Below are positions 1 through 7,366 of a stretch of 64,000 nucleotides of DNA, in pieces. Made by a program: the position numbers and the translations under genes. Position 1 is the first letter of the stretch. Each line of letters begins with the position of its first letter. The stretch is from contig JAOAEJ010000023.1 in the NCBI GenBank assembly GCA_026416815.1, forward strand, positions 124,001-188,000. Direction: 5' to 3'. The stretch comes from Clostridia bacterium (GTDB lineage: Bacteria > Bacillota > Clostridia > Acetivibrionales > DSM-2933). The notes beneath the pieces were generated by a model. It saw nothing but the letters and a program-made list of their open reading frames with translations, was not told the DNA's origin and did no database searches.

Positions 1-46
1 TATTTAAGGAGTTATAGTTTTATTAAACTTATAGTAGACTTAGACT

Positions 47-80
47 AAAATCTCTGTAGACTTTTCTGCAGGGATTTTTT
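47..80 (+). terminator. Intrinsic terminator of a gene upstream of the window
   Basis: An imperfect hairpin (TCTCTGTAGA pairing with TCTGCAGGGA) is followed by six T residues. It lies on the plus strand before the first gene, so it most likely ends a transcript from left of the window. The rest of 1-278 is AT-rich with nothing else I can support. Confidence 0.75.
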
Positions 81-278
81 GTTGCCTATTTTACAATTAA
101 ATTGCCAGTTAAGACAAAATTTTATAAAATTATTGTTTAGGTATGTCCTTTTGTGGATATATATGTATATAATTACATATAACAAGTTGTTTGTGGAGAA
201 TATTACTGTTTAAGCTATAAACATTAACTTTGAGTTTACTTAGAATGTGGGGAAGGAATTAAATAGGGGGGCTTTGTT

Positions 279-1211
279 ATGTACTTGGAAGAAAAGAAAA
301 TGCTAATTCCAAGGAGAAATCTCCTACAGCAGTGGAACGACAAAGAATGGTGGTATACAGGTGTATATGACTCTGATTTAAATATATACCTGGGTTTTAG
401 CTTTGCCCGGGTAAATGTTACAGACCACTTTAGTATAGTGTTGTTTGACGGCAATAAATCCAACACCGTAAGTTTTGAAAAAAATCTGTTTTTAGACTCC
501 TACCAGGAGAAGGATAGGTTGTGTTTAAACTACCATTCAAAGAATTTAGATATAGAGTATAATGGGGATGAAAAAAACGGATGGAAGTTTAAATTCAGAT
601 CTAAAGACTTTAGCGTTAACTTGGACATAAAGCCTACTATCCCATATTTCACAAAGTTTGATAATAACTTTAAATATAAATATAATCTACTGCATTTCTT
701 TCATAACGATGTAACCGGGATAATTGAAACTAAACAGGGTACATATCATATAAAACAGGGATTAGGATACTATGACCACTGTTTTGGTACCGTGCCCGGA
801 AGAACCGGCTGGCACTGGATCGCTGTACAAAACAAGGATACTGCACTAGCAACTCTTGTGAATTATGGAGCATATCCTCAGAGATACACACAAATATTCT
901 CAAAGAATAATAATAAAGGTATAGGACTAAATAAGTGGATACGATTGGAACAAGAGGTATCTTTCGAATATGACCCGCAAAGAAAGTTTGACTCAGACTG
1001 GAAGGTTACCTCGAAAGACATGGAGTTAGTAGTGACTCAGCTCGGACATGCCTGTAAGATGACAAAGATCCCATCGATACTGCCGATTTTTATTAATTTA
1101 GTTCATTATGAGTTTTTTGTTAAAGTTAGCGGGCGCGTATTCGTAGAAGGTGAATGGATAGAAATAAACGACCTTTATGGTACCATGGAAGAGCATTACG
1201 GTAGGTGGTAG
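279..1211 (+). CDS. Lipocalin/CrtC-like protein of uncertain function
   Basis: 310 aa protein, soluble, with no signal peptide or membrane segment. The central part has a YYDHCFG stretch (residues 164-170) followed by GWHW (177-180). Such a pattern occurs in beta-barrel families related to hydroxyneurosporene synthase (CrtC), AttH and DUF2804, where a conserved His/Trp core lines the barrel. This family assignment is by motif resemblance only and no substrate can be named. The start at 279 is preceded by a run of six G residues at 265-270; a second ATG at 300 (MLIPRR) lacks its own ribosome-binding site. It stands alone, followed by a long structured gap. Confidence 0.75.
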   Translation: MYLEEKKMLIPRRNLLQQWNDKEWWYTGVYDSDLNIYLGFSFARVNVTDHFSIVLFDGNKSNTVSFEKNLFLDSYQEKDRLCLNYHSKNLDIEYNGDEKNGWKFKFRSKDFSVNLDIKPTIPYFTKFDNNFKYKYNLLHFFHNDVTGIIETKQGTYHIKQGLGYYDHCFGTVPGRTGWHWIAVQNKDTALATLVNYGAYPQRYTQIFSKNNNKGIGLNKWIRLEQEVSFEYDPQRKFDSDWKVTSKDMELVVTQLGHACKMTKIPSILPIFINLVHYEFFVKVSGRVFVEGEWIEINDLYGTMEEHYGRW

Positions 1212-1242
1212 AATGATACCACCGGAGTTGCGCATTGTTTAA

Positions 1243-1560
1243 TATAGATAACAAAGTAGTACTAATGGTGCTGTAAACATGTGAAGAAAGTTTTCGTGTT
1301 TTTACCTTCTCGGGCTTGAACATACTGCGAAAAACTGATAAGGTAAAAGTAAACAAGAGCTTGATTTGAAGGAAGCCCCTGGACTTGTGAGGCCAAGGGC
1401 TTGAATTTACCCTTTCCATAGATCGATATGGGAGCGAAATTTTTTTGGGCGGTAATGCTGCCATCAGATGTGTTATTGACTACTGTACCCCAATTTTTCA
1501 GTTTAAAGATTGGATATAATGCCTTACGTCTCCGAATTGCTTCAGTAGTGCACTGTAATT
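1243..1560 (-). repeat. Degenerate copy of the GC-rich dispersed element, between genes
   Basis: The 380-nt gap before the ArsR gene is not empty. Read on the minus strand, 1400-1500 contains AATTGGGGTACAG, then ATCTGATGGCAGC, then a CGCCCAAA block and a GGGTAAAT block. These come in the same order as in the element copies at 14.1 kb and 23.8 kb. It also has stems AAGCCC/GGGCTT and GGTAAA/TTTACC, and its left edge reads TATAGATAACAAAGTAGTAC, related to the termini of other elements here. The limits are approximate. Open reading frames on the minus strand here have no ribosome-binding site and are not called. Confidence 0.5.
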
Positions 1561-1590
1561 TAAGCATAGTATACATTAGGAGGAAATAGA

Positions 1591-1869
1591 GTGAAAGAGG
1601 ACTTCAAAAAATATGAGGAGAAAGCTGAAAAGTTGAAGGCACTGTCACATCCTCACAGACTTTGCATAGTAAGGGGATTGATTGATAATAGCTGCAACGT
1701 TACAAAAATACAGGAATGTCTCAATTTACCCCAGTCAACGATATCTCAGCACTTAGCAAAACTTAAATCGGCTGGGATTATTGAGGGGCAGAGAAATGGG
1801 TTGGAGATTTGCTATAGCGTAGTAGACGAAGAGATCACTGAAATGATTAAGCAGCTTTTTAAAGAATAA
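1591..1869 (+). CDS. ArsR-family winged-helix transcriptional regulator
   Basis: 92 aa, GTG start with AGGAGG at 1580-1585. The whole protein is one ArsR-type winged helix: the N-terminal LKALSHPHRL motif (16-24) is followed by a helix-turn-helix around residues 37-62 (VTKIQECLNLPQSTISQHL) and a beta-wing around 63-78. The canonical metal site ELCVCDL is missing; there is a single Cys in the corresponding helix region, so a metal-sensing role is doubtful. It sits 46 nt upstream of deoC on the same strand, and co-transcription or regulation of deoC is plausible, although I see no operator that proves it. Confidence 0.85.
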   Translation: MKEDFKKYEEKAEKLKALSHPHRLCIVRGLIDNSCNVTKIQECLNLPQSTISQHLAKLKSAGIIEGQRNGLEICYSVVDEEITEMIKQLFKE

Positions 1870-1915
1870 TGTCATTCCAGTATTAACCTATAGTTTGTTT
1901 GGAAGGAGAATGTAA

Positions 1916-2602
1916 ATGGACAAGAGTTTTATTGCGTCTATGATTGATCATGCGATATTAAAGCCCGAGGCTACAGATAGTGATTTACAGAAGGAATGCG
2001 AAGTTGCAGCTAAGTATAAGGTGGCGACTGTTTGTGTAAAGCCAAGCCATATAAAGCTTGCCAGGAAGTTTTTAAAAGATACAGGGATCGCAGTCAGTAC
2101 TGTTATAGGTTTTCCACACGGTTCTACTACTACGGGATGTAAGGTCGCTGAAGCAATTGAAGCAATTGAAGATGGTGCTGCCGAATTGGATATGGTTATA
2201 AACGTGGGAAAGCTTTTATCCAACGATATTGAATACGTTAGGAATGATATGAAACAAGTTGCGGACGCTGCCCACAGTAGGGGTGTTATACTGAAGGTTA
2301 TTATAGAAACCTCATTGCTCAATGATGATATGAAGGCAACGGCGTGCATACTTGCTGAGGAAGCAGGGGCGGACTATGTGAAAACCTCTACAGGCTTTAA
2401 CGGCGGTGGCGCCAATATGAAGGATATAGCCATAATGAGAGAGTCTGTGAGTTTAAAGGTTAAACTAAAGGCCTCAGGAGGAATAAAAAACTTTGAGCAA
2501 GCAGTGACGTTTGCAAGGGCAGGCTGTTCAAGGCTAGGAACAAGCTCTACAGAGCAAATATTGGGTGACGGGAAAAGTGTAAATCATGAGGGGGCATACT
2601 AG
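1916..2602 (+). CDS. deoC: Deoxyribose-phosphate aldolase
   Basis: 228 aa class I aldolase that cleaves 2-deoxyribose 5-phosphate to glyceraldehyde 3-phosphate and acetaldehyde, the last step of deoxynucleoside catabolism in the cytoplasm. The Schiff-base lysine lies in YVKTSTGF (K156), with the acid/base partners D92 (ELDMVINVG) and K185 (KLKASGG). The length is normal for the family. GGAGAA lies upstream of the ATG. No other deo genes (deoD, deoB, pdp) are nearby; its only companion is the ArsR-type gene just upstream. The coding end runs into its own terminator. Confidence 0.95.
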   Translation: MDKSFIASMIDHAILKPEATDSDLQKECEVAAKYKVATVCVKPSHIKLARKFLKDTGIAVSTVIGFPHGSTTTGCKVAEAIEAIEDGAAELDMVINVGKLLSNDIEYVRNDMKQVADAAHSRGVILKVIIETSLLNDDMKATACILAEEAGADYVKTSTGFNGGGANMKDIAIMRESVSLKVKLKASGGIKNFEQAVTFARAGCSRLGTSSTEQILGDGKSVNHEGAY

Positions 2603-2614
2603 TGCCTCCTTTTT
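2590..2614 (+). terminator. Intrinsic terminator overlapping the deoC stop codon
   Basis: GGGGGCA pairs with TGCCTCC (one G-T wobble) around a 6-nt loop that contains the TAG stop, and five T residues follow. The 5' arm is still coding sequence. The rest of the gap to 2848 shows nothing I can support. Confidence 0.7.
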
Positions 2615-2848
2615 GTTGGGACAGCCTCCGAAAACCAGCTCAGTGCTGAAGTTTACTCTAACTTAATGGGGGACAAAAATTATTAAATAAATAGAATACT
2701 GTAAGTACAACCGGCATAAAAATATCATGTAAGGATAACGGGCTTCACAAAGAGAAATAAATTCAGGAGAACCTATTATCCCTTTTCTGAGTAAAGTTTA
2801 TCTTTAAGCTCGATGTCTAAAAGAATTTAATGGTGAGGTGGCCGGATA

Positions 2849-3664
2849 ATGCGAAAGCTAGTGTGTATTGTTACAGTATGCGTTATGATAATCACAATGT
2901 TTTCAGGGTGTGGTTTACTACAAAAACTTGGATTTGAAGAAAATAATGATGAACTTCGTCCCGTAAGCAGCATCGTTATGAATGAAGAGGACGCTAAAAA
3001 AATAACTGATAAGTTACCGGTACGTTTGTATTTTGTTGAAGAGGATAGTAAGAAACTAAAACTGGATGTAAGGTATGTTCCTCTAAGTGAAGCGAAAAAA
3101 AGCACAAGCAGCCTTGCGACAGCAATTGTGAAAGAACTGATTAATGGTCCTTCTACTGAGAGTGGTTTGAAAGCGACTATACCTGAGGGTGCAGAGCTTC
3201 GTTCTCCGGTAAGCATAAAAGGAAATGTGGCTACTGTTAATTTTTCAAAGGCCTTCGTTGATAAACACCCTGGGGGGAGTACAGCAGAGAAATTAACCCT
3301 ATACTCTATAGTTAATTCACTTACAGAGCTAAAAGATATCGAAAAAGTTAAGTTTACGATAGAAGGTAAGACCCGCCCGGAATTCAAAGGAAGCTTCCAG
3401 TTTGATGCACCATTCCCAAGAGATACTGCTATTATAAGTAGGTCTGTCTCTAAGCCGGATTCTGTTGTTAACAGTGATTCAGAGGATGACGCAAACCCTG
3501 TAGATAAAAAGAGTGATAGCGGTAAACAGGAATCAAGTAAGGAAGACAAAAACTCCGATACCAAGAAAATCGATAACAGCAAGGGATCGGGAGATAAGAC
3601 TAAGCAAACATCGGGAGATATTGAAGAAGAGGTAGAAGAAACTTATCTTGAGATATTAGAATAA
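2849..3664 (+). CDS. GerMN-domain lipoprotein
   Basis: 271 aa. A lipoprotein signal peptide ends in FSGC (lipidated C21), so the protein should sit on the outer face of the membrane. Residues ~48-190 look like a GerMN domain, with LYFVEEDSKKL, ELINGPST and NVATVNFSKAF segments typical of GerM and related sporulation or surface lipoproteins. The C-terminal ~80 residues are low-complexity Ser/Lys/Asp/Glu with no fold expected. In Bacillus, GerM helps localise an engulfment complex; whether this protein does the same is inference. It is a single-gene unit ended by a strong terminator. Confidence 0.85.
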   Translation: MRKLVCIVTVCVMIITMFSGCGLLQKLGFEENNDELRPVSSIVMNEEDAKKITDKLPVRLYFVEEDSKKLKLDVRYVPLSEAKKSTSSLATAIVKELINGPSTESGLKATIPEGAELRSPVSIKGNVATVNFSKAFVDKHPGGSTAEKLTLYSIVNSLTELKDIEKVKFTIEGKTRPEFKGSFQFDAPFPRDTAIISRSVSKPDSVVNSDSEDDANPVDKKSDSGKQESSKEDKNSDTKKIDNSKGSGDKTKQTSGDIEEEVEETYLEILE

Positions 3665-3687
3665 TTGAGATACTAAACTAAAATTAT

Positions 3688-3711
3688 AAACACCTTTCGG
3701 GGTGTTTTTTT
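3688..3711 (+). terminator. Intrinsic terminator after the GerMN lipoprotein gene
   Basis: Perfect AAACACC/GGTGTTT stem with a 6-nt loop, running into a T tract. Confidence 0.85.
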
Positions 3712-3862
3712 GCTTAAGTATCAAAAAGCCTTGCGCCTGCAAGAACAATTTTTATAGCGCTTCTACCCATTGAGATTGCAGCAGTTGATAAGTTTTCTGC
3801 TAATTGTCGATAATGCACAATAAATACTGTTTGCTGTTCTGAAATTATAGATAAATTTGACA

Positions 3863-3891
3863 TTGTTTTTAGATACAAGAAAAACTATAAT
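3863..3891 (+). promoter_or_regulatory. Promoter of sRNA copy 1
   Basis: TTGTTT (3863-3868), a 17-nt spacer, then TATAAT (3886-3891). A better-looking TTGACA at 3857 is spaced 23 nt from the -10 and is therefore unlikely to be the -35. Confidence 0.65.
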
Positions 3892-3897
3892 AAAACT

Positions 3898-3980
3898 GTG
3901 CACTGATACTTTTTAACATACTTTACTCCTTTACTTAATAATAGATTTTGGGAGAACGCGGCTAACAAGGCCGCTTTTTT
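3898..3980 (+). ncRNA. Predicted small RNA, tandem copy 1 (divergent)
   Basis: The predicted transcript is ~83 nt, from ~7 nt after the -10 to the end of the T run. It shares CACTGATACTTTTTAACATA with copies 2 and 3. The terminator stem GCGGC/GCCGC (3958-3962 and 3970-3974) is followed by six T. The C-rich core here is ACTCCTTT, one base short of the ACCTCCTTT of the other two copies, so its targets may differ. It has no open reading frame with a ribosome-binding site. Direction is set by the T run, which exists only on the plus strand. I do not recognise an RNA family. Confidence 0.7.
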
Positions 3981-4070
3981 GTTTGTCTTGCACAAAAACA
4001 AAAGAACGTTGTTGTTAATTATGCACAAGAATTTTTGTAGTATAGAGTTAAATTATAGGTAGTTTTGATA

Positions 4071-4099
4071 TTGTTTTTCTAGGGTAAAAAAACTATAAT
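4071..4099 (+). promoter_or_regulatory. Promoter of sRNA copy 2
   Basis: TTGTTT at 4071-4076, 17-nt spacer, TATAAT at 4094-4099. An upstream block at about 4017-4070, including ATTATGCACAAGA and AATTATAG, is shared with copy 3 and partly with copy 1. Confidence 0.7.
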
Positions 4100-4105
4100 A
4101 AAAGC

Positions 4106-4190
4106 ACACTGATACTTTTTAACATACTTTACCTCCTTTAATTAATATAGATTCATTGGGAGAATGCGGCTTGAAAATAGCCGCTTTTTT
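4106..4190 (+). ncRNA. Predicted small RNA, tandem copy 2
   Basis: The predicted transcript is ~85 nt. It contains ACCTCCTTT at 4131-4139 in an apparently unpaired AU-rich stretch. The terminator is GCGGCT/AGCCGC (4166-4171 and 4179-4184) plus six T. The loop (TGAAAAT) differs from copies 1 and 3 while the stem is kept, which suggests that selection maintains the terminator. Copies 2 and 3 are nearly identical over ~210 nt, implying a recent duplication. Confidence 0.75.
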
Positions 4191-4280
4191 GTTTGTCTTG
4201 CACAAAAGCAAAAGAATGTTGTTGTTGATTATGCACAAGATTTTTTGCAGTATAGAGTCAAATTATAGGTAGTTTTGATA

Positions 4281-4309
4281 TTGTTTTTCTAGGGTAAAAA
4301 AACTATAAT
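4281..4309 (+). promoter_or_regulatory. Promoter of sRNA copy 3
   Basis: TTGTTT at 4281-4286, 17-nt spacer, TATAAT at 4304-4309, identical to copy 2. Confidence 0.7.
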
Positions 4310-4315
4310 AAAAGC

Positions 4316-4398
4316 ACACTGATACTTTTTAACATACTTTACCTCCTTTAATTAATATAGATTCATTGGGAGAACGCGGCTAACAAGGCCGCTTTTTT
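4316..4398 (+). ncRNA. Predicted small RNA, tandem copy 3
   Basis: The predicted transcript is ~83 nt. Its body is the same as copy 2, including ACCTCCTTT at 4341-4349, but it carries the terminator loop of copy 1 (TAACAAG, 4381-4387) between GCGGC and GCCGC, followed by six T. This mosaic pattern suggests gene conversion or recombination among the copies. Confidence 0.75.
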
Positions 4399-4740
4399 GT
4401 TTTGTGCAGAAAATTTTTTTCTAGATAAAAAAGCTGACAATCACACTTTGTAGCTTGTAAAATTATAGTGATAGTATATTATAAAACTACACAAAAAGAC
4501 AATTTTACTAATTTTTATACCAAGTTTTCTAATAATCGTATTTATTCCAATATTGAAATAGTAGCCATGCTGTATGATATAATATAATTTAGCAAACGTT
4601 GTAATTATTTTTAATGAGTCATAAATTATTTATGAATTCTATTTAACTTGCATACACAAAAACATAGTTAAAGCAGTTTGCATTTGAGAATAATTTAATA
4701 TTATGAATATATAGGTTGCTGAAGGGACAGGTACTAACAA

Positions 4741-4899
4741 ATGGCAAAAAAAAATAGAGAAAAAAAGTCGGAATATTATGGTGGAATGGATGTGGGGCCT
4801 GACTTTAATATTTTTAAGATTTTAGGCTTAACTCTAATAGTTTCATTTATAGTAACTATAATTATTATATTTGTATTGCCGGCTTTACAGGTGAAATAG
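4741..4899 (+). CDS. Small single-pass membrane protein, unknown
   Basis: 52 aa. It starts MAKKNREKKSEYYGG, a strongly basic head, and continues into one hydrophobic segment at ~29-48 (LGLTLIVSFIVTIIIIFVLP). The expected topology is N-terminus inside. The ribosome-binding site is weak (AAGGGA at 4722, 13 nt away), which lowers confidence in the start. It lies between the sRNA array and an XRE regulator. I do not recognise a family. The composition is that of a real small membrane protein and not of random AT-rich translation. Confidence 0.55.
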   Translation: MAKKNREKKSEYYGGMDVGPDFNIFKILGLTLIVSFIVTIIIIFVLPALQVK

Positions 4900-4987
4900 T
4901 ATTACAGATAGTTTAAGTTGAACATAGTTATTTATAGATGACAACTGGCATGTTGGAATTTTATTAGGATAAATAGTGGAGGTTGAA

Positions 4988-5305
4988 ATGGACAAGTTTT
5001 GTACAGTTTTAGAGCAGGATATATCAAATGGTGTAGAGGAGCATGAAGATATGCCCCAACCCCAACGAGGGACCAAAAAGAAGCCACCCAGACATACTCC
5101 AATGATTAATTTGAAGTTTGCCAGGCTAAGGGCACAATTAAGTCAAGATGAATTGGCAAAGATGGTAGGGGTTTCAAAATACAGAATCAGTGATTTTGAA
5201 ACAGGAAGGTCCGCCCCAAAAAAAGGTGTATTAGAAAAGATTGCGGATATTTTGGGTGTTACTACTGAACACTTGAAAAATAGTCCTATGAAAAATAAGG
5301 CTTAA
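4988..5305 (+). CDS. XRE-family helix-turn-helix regulator
   Basis: 105 aa. An acidic, proline-rich N-terminal segment (1-37) is followed by a Cro/C1-type HTH at ~40-96 (INLKFARLRAQLSQDELAKM, then VSKYRISDFETGRSAP). The start is set by GGAGG at 4978-4982, five nt before ATG 4988; the in-frame GTG at 4976 overlaps that site and is rejected. It lacks any effector domain, so it is a small DNA-binding protein of the phage-repressor type. Its neighbours are a tiny membrane protein and the sRNA array, which it might control; this is inference only. Confidence 0.85.
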   Translation: MDKFCTVLEQDISNGVEEHEDMPQPQRGTKKKPPRHTPMINLKFARLRAQLSQDELAKMVGVSKYRISDFETGRSAPKKGVLEKIADILGVTTEHLKNSPMKNKA

Positions 5306-5394
5306 TTTATCAAAATTTTATACGGTATATAATGGATTTTGTTTTACATTTATTATAAACTATTTATTTTACCATGAAGATATACACTTTTGGC

Positions 5395-5534
5395 TAAAGT
5401 AATTGCTTCCATAAGTCTTCAGTAGCTGCAATAAACTGTAGTTAATGCGAATACCGCTAGAAACTTCGCATTAAAGCATCTCGTGAGAAGATATTTTATA
5501 CGGCTTGTGAAGGTTTATCACAGCAATTACTTTA
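5395..5534. repeat. 140-bp palindromic element with 13-bp perfect terminal inverted repeats
   Basis: TAAAGTAATTGCT at 5395-5407 and its exact complement at 5522-5534 bound the element. Inside is a perfect 10-bp stem, TTAATGCGAA/TTCGCATTAA (5442-5451 and 5465-5474), and a partly matched CTGCAATAAAC with GTTTATCACAG. It lies between convergent genes (XRE regulator and fmdB-like). It could be a MITE or a structured 3' region; it has no T tract typical of a terminator. Confidence 0.7.
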
Positions 5535-5620
5535 TCCCTATCACATTTTAAACAATTAACATAATTATATGTAGTATACCGGATGGGGAAAATATGACTT
5601 TTGCAGCCGTCAATCGAAAC

Positions 5621-5833
5621 TCAATGACCGCAGCACCCTCCGCACTTATGGATATTAGGGCACTCTCCACCGTGGGAGTTTTTGGATTGCACTATGTTGA
5701 CACTTTTAAACACTGTCTCCAGCTCAATACTGCCGCACTCAGGGCATTTTATCAATTTCTGCTCTCTTTCGCTCATTTTAGCCATTATATTAAATTCGTT
5801 TCCACATTTGCACTTCAAATCGTAGAAAGGCAT
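5621..5833 (-). CDS. FmdB-type zinc-ribbon protein
   Basis: 70 aa. It starts MPFYDLKCKCG, with Zn ligand candidates C8/C10 and C30/C33 (CPEC), the usual FmdB/regulatory zinc-ribbon pattern, and ends in a Cys/Gly/His-rich tail (KCGGCCGH). The start at 5833 is chosen because AAGGAGGT stands 7 nt upstream on the minus strand; a longer reading frame to 5890 adds 19 residues with no homology-like content. The function of the family is poorly known. It is monocistronic and divergent from ddl. Confidence 0.85.
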   Translation of the reverse strand: MPFYDLKCKCGNEFNIMAKMSEREQKLIKCPECGSIELETVFKSVNIVQSKNSHGGECPNIHKCGGCCGH

Positions 5834-6028
5834 GGAAATTACCTCCTTGGACTTAATATTATTTATTTGTGTATAATTATAGCACTGCAAATCTATTTTT
5901 ATAAACTCTTTTTTAAAAACTTGAAGTTACCGTACTTAAATAGTAAAATGAAAAATATAATTTTATAAGGAATTGTATGACTGTCTTTAAATAAAAGTTC
6001 TTTTGTATAAACCTTAAGGAGAGATTCT

Positions 6029-7141
6029 ATGTCAGCAAAAAAAAGAATTGCGGTGATTTTCGGCGGGCAATCTTCAGAGCATGAAGTGTCTCGAGTTTCA
6101 GCCCAATCAGTAATTACGAATATAAATGCGGATAAATATGATGTTGCAATGATTGGTATAACAAAGGACGGGAGATGGCTTTCTTACGACGGACCGGTTG
6201 AAAAACTGGGAAGCGGAGAGTGGCAGGCAATAGCTGAGGCAAAGGCTGATGTGCTTTCCAGCGGTGGAATAGCTGCGGCAGAAAATTCTGCAAGGAGTAT
6301 TATAAAATCAGCAGCCTCTGAAGCAGGAGCCAAAACTATTGATGTAGTTTTTCCCGTACTGCACGGCTGTAACGGAGAAGATGGGACTATTCAAGGGCTC
6401 TTTGAACTTGCGGGCATACCCTATGTAGGATGTGGAGTACTTGGTTCGGCTCTAGGAATGGACAAAGCTTATTCAAAGATAATTTTTGAGAAGGAAGGAA
6501 TACCTCAGGGCAAATACCTGGTATTTAATAGGAAACAGATAAATAGTGATATAGAAGGTATAATTAAGAAAGTAGAAGAAACACTTATTTATCCATGCTT
6601 TGTCAAGCCTTCCAACGCCGGCTCATCGGTTGGTGTGAGCAAAGCAAGAGATAGGGTGGAGCTTGTTAATGCTCTTAACCTCGCTGCTAAGCATGATAGG
6701 AGGATTCTGGTTGAAGAATTTATAAACGGCAGGGAAGTAGAATGTGCTGTGTTAGGTAATGATGATCCTATAGCCTCTACTGTTGGAGAAGTTGTACCCT
6801 GTAATGAATTTTATGACTATCAGGCAAAATATATAGATGGTGATTCAAAAATTACTATTCCCGCAGAGCTGCCGGAGGATACGGCAGCAGAAATAAGACA
6901 GTACGCTATAAGGGCGTTTAAGGCGCTTGATTGTGCGGGACTTTCCAGGGTTGACTTTTTTGTCCACAAGGAAACAGGAAAGGTGTATATTAATGAAATC
7001 AATACACTTCCCGGCTTTACCAGCATAAGCATGTACCCAAAGCTGTGGGAGGCTTCGGGAATTCCTTATGCTGAACTGATAAGCAGGTTAATTGACTTGG
7101 CTATAGAAAGGTTTGAGGATAATACAAGGCAGTTTGAATAA
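6029..7141 (+). CDS. ddl: D-alanine--D-alanine ligase
   Basis: 370 aa ATP-grasp ligase that joins two D-alanines for the peptidoglycan pentapeptide, in the cytoplasm. The N-terminal GGQSSEHEVS (12-21) and the ATP-grasp core are present: HGCNGEDGTIQG, KPSNAGSSVGV, the EINTLPGFT magnesium/phosphate site near the C-terminus. The omega loop reads EFYDYQAKY; a Tyr here is the signature of D-Ala-D-Ala ligases, as opposed to the Phe or His of D-lactate ligases, so intrinsic vancomycin resistance is not predicted. AAGGAG precedes the ATG. murI follows 225 nt downstream on the same strand, giving a small cell-wall pair. Confidence 0.95.
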   Translation: MSAKKRIAVIFGGQSSEHEVSRVSAQSVITNINADKYDVAMIGITKDGRWLSYDGPVEKLGSGEWQAIAEAKADVLSSGGIAAAENSARSIIKSAASEAGAKTIDVVFPVLHGCNGEDGTIQGLFELAGIPYVGCGVLGSALGMDKAYSKIIFEKEGIPQGKYLVFNRKQINSDIEGIIKKVEETLIYPCFVKPSNAGSSVGVSKARDRVELVNALNLAAKHDRRILVEEFINGREVECAVLGNDDPIASTVGEVVPCNEFYDYQAKYIDGDSKITIPAELPEDTAAEIRQYAIRAFKALDCAGLSRVDFFVHKETGKVYINEINTLPGFTSISMYPKLWEASGIPYAELISRLIDLAIERFEDNTRQFE

Positions 7142-7366
7142 ATGTTGCTTTGGAATTCAAGTTTATTTGAGTAGAGTTATGTCAGTTGTGTAGTTGTATA
7201 TAATAATAGAAATGAATAAAGGCCTGGATTTTGTGAGAATTTTATTGGTTGCCGGTAATACCGGCAGCGTCAATATATCGGCTTTATGCTATATTATATA
7301 GAAAACCAAATAATATTTTTTGAATTAATATTTTAGTCAGTCCTTATTAGGGGGATAACAGATTCT

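Larger units (their letters stand above)
3810..4398 (+). repeat. Tandem array of three sRNA units, period 206-210 nt
   Basis: The anchor CACTGATACT recurs at 3901, 4107 and 4317. Each unit holds an upstream TGCACAA box, promoter, transcript and terminator. From 4399 to 4740 the sequence is very AT-rich; I see a possible TTGAAA/TATAAT pair at 4553-4583 with a 19-nt spacer and nothing else. Confidence 0.85.

Noticed and set aside
1126..1576. Two minus-strand frames of 104-112 codons
   Set aside because: They run across a degenerate structured repeat and the end of another gene, without ribosome-binding sites.
3857..3891. TTGACA as the -35 of sRNA copy 1
   Set aside because: It is 23 nt from TATAAT; the TTGTTT 17 nt away is shared by all three copies.
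4165..4190. ATG after GGGAGA within sRNA copy 2 as a peptide start
   Set aside because: Copies 1 and 3 have ACG at the same place, so coding is not conserved and the frame runs into the terminator.
3810..4398. CRISPR or satellite interpretation of the tandem repeats
   Set aside because: The period (~208 nt) is far too long and the units hold promoter and terminator; no cas genes are present.
5594..5968. 124-codon plus-strand frame
   Set aside because: It is the complement of the fmdB-like gene, which has clear Cys motifs and a good ribosome-binding site on the minus strand.
6029..7141. Glycopeptide-resistance interpretation (ddl plus vanZ-like)
   Set aside because: The ligase omega loop has the Tyr of D-Ala-D-Ala enzymes and no vanH, vanX or vanRS genes are present.
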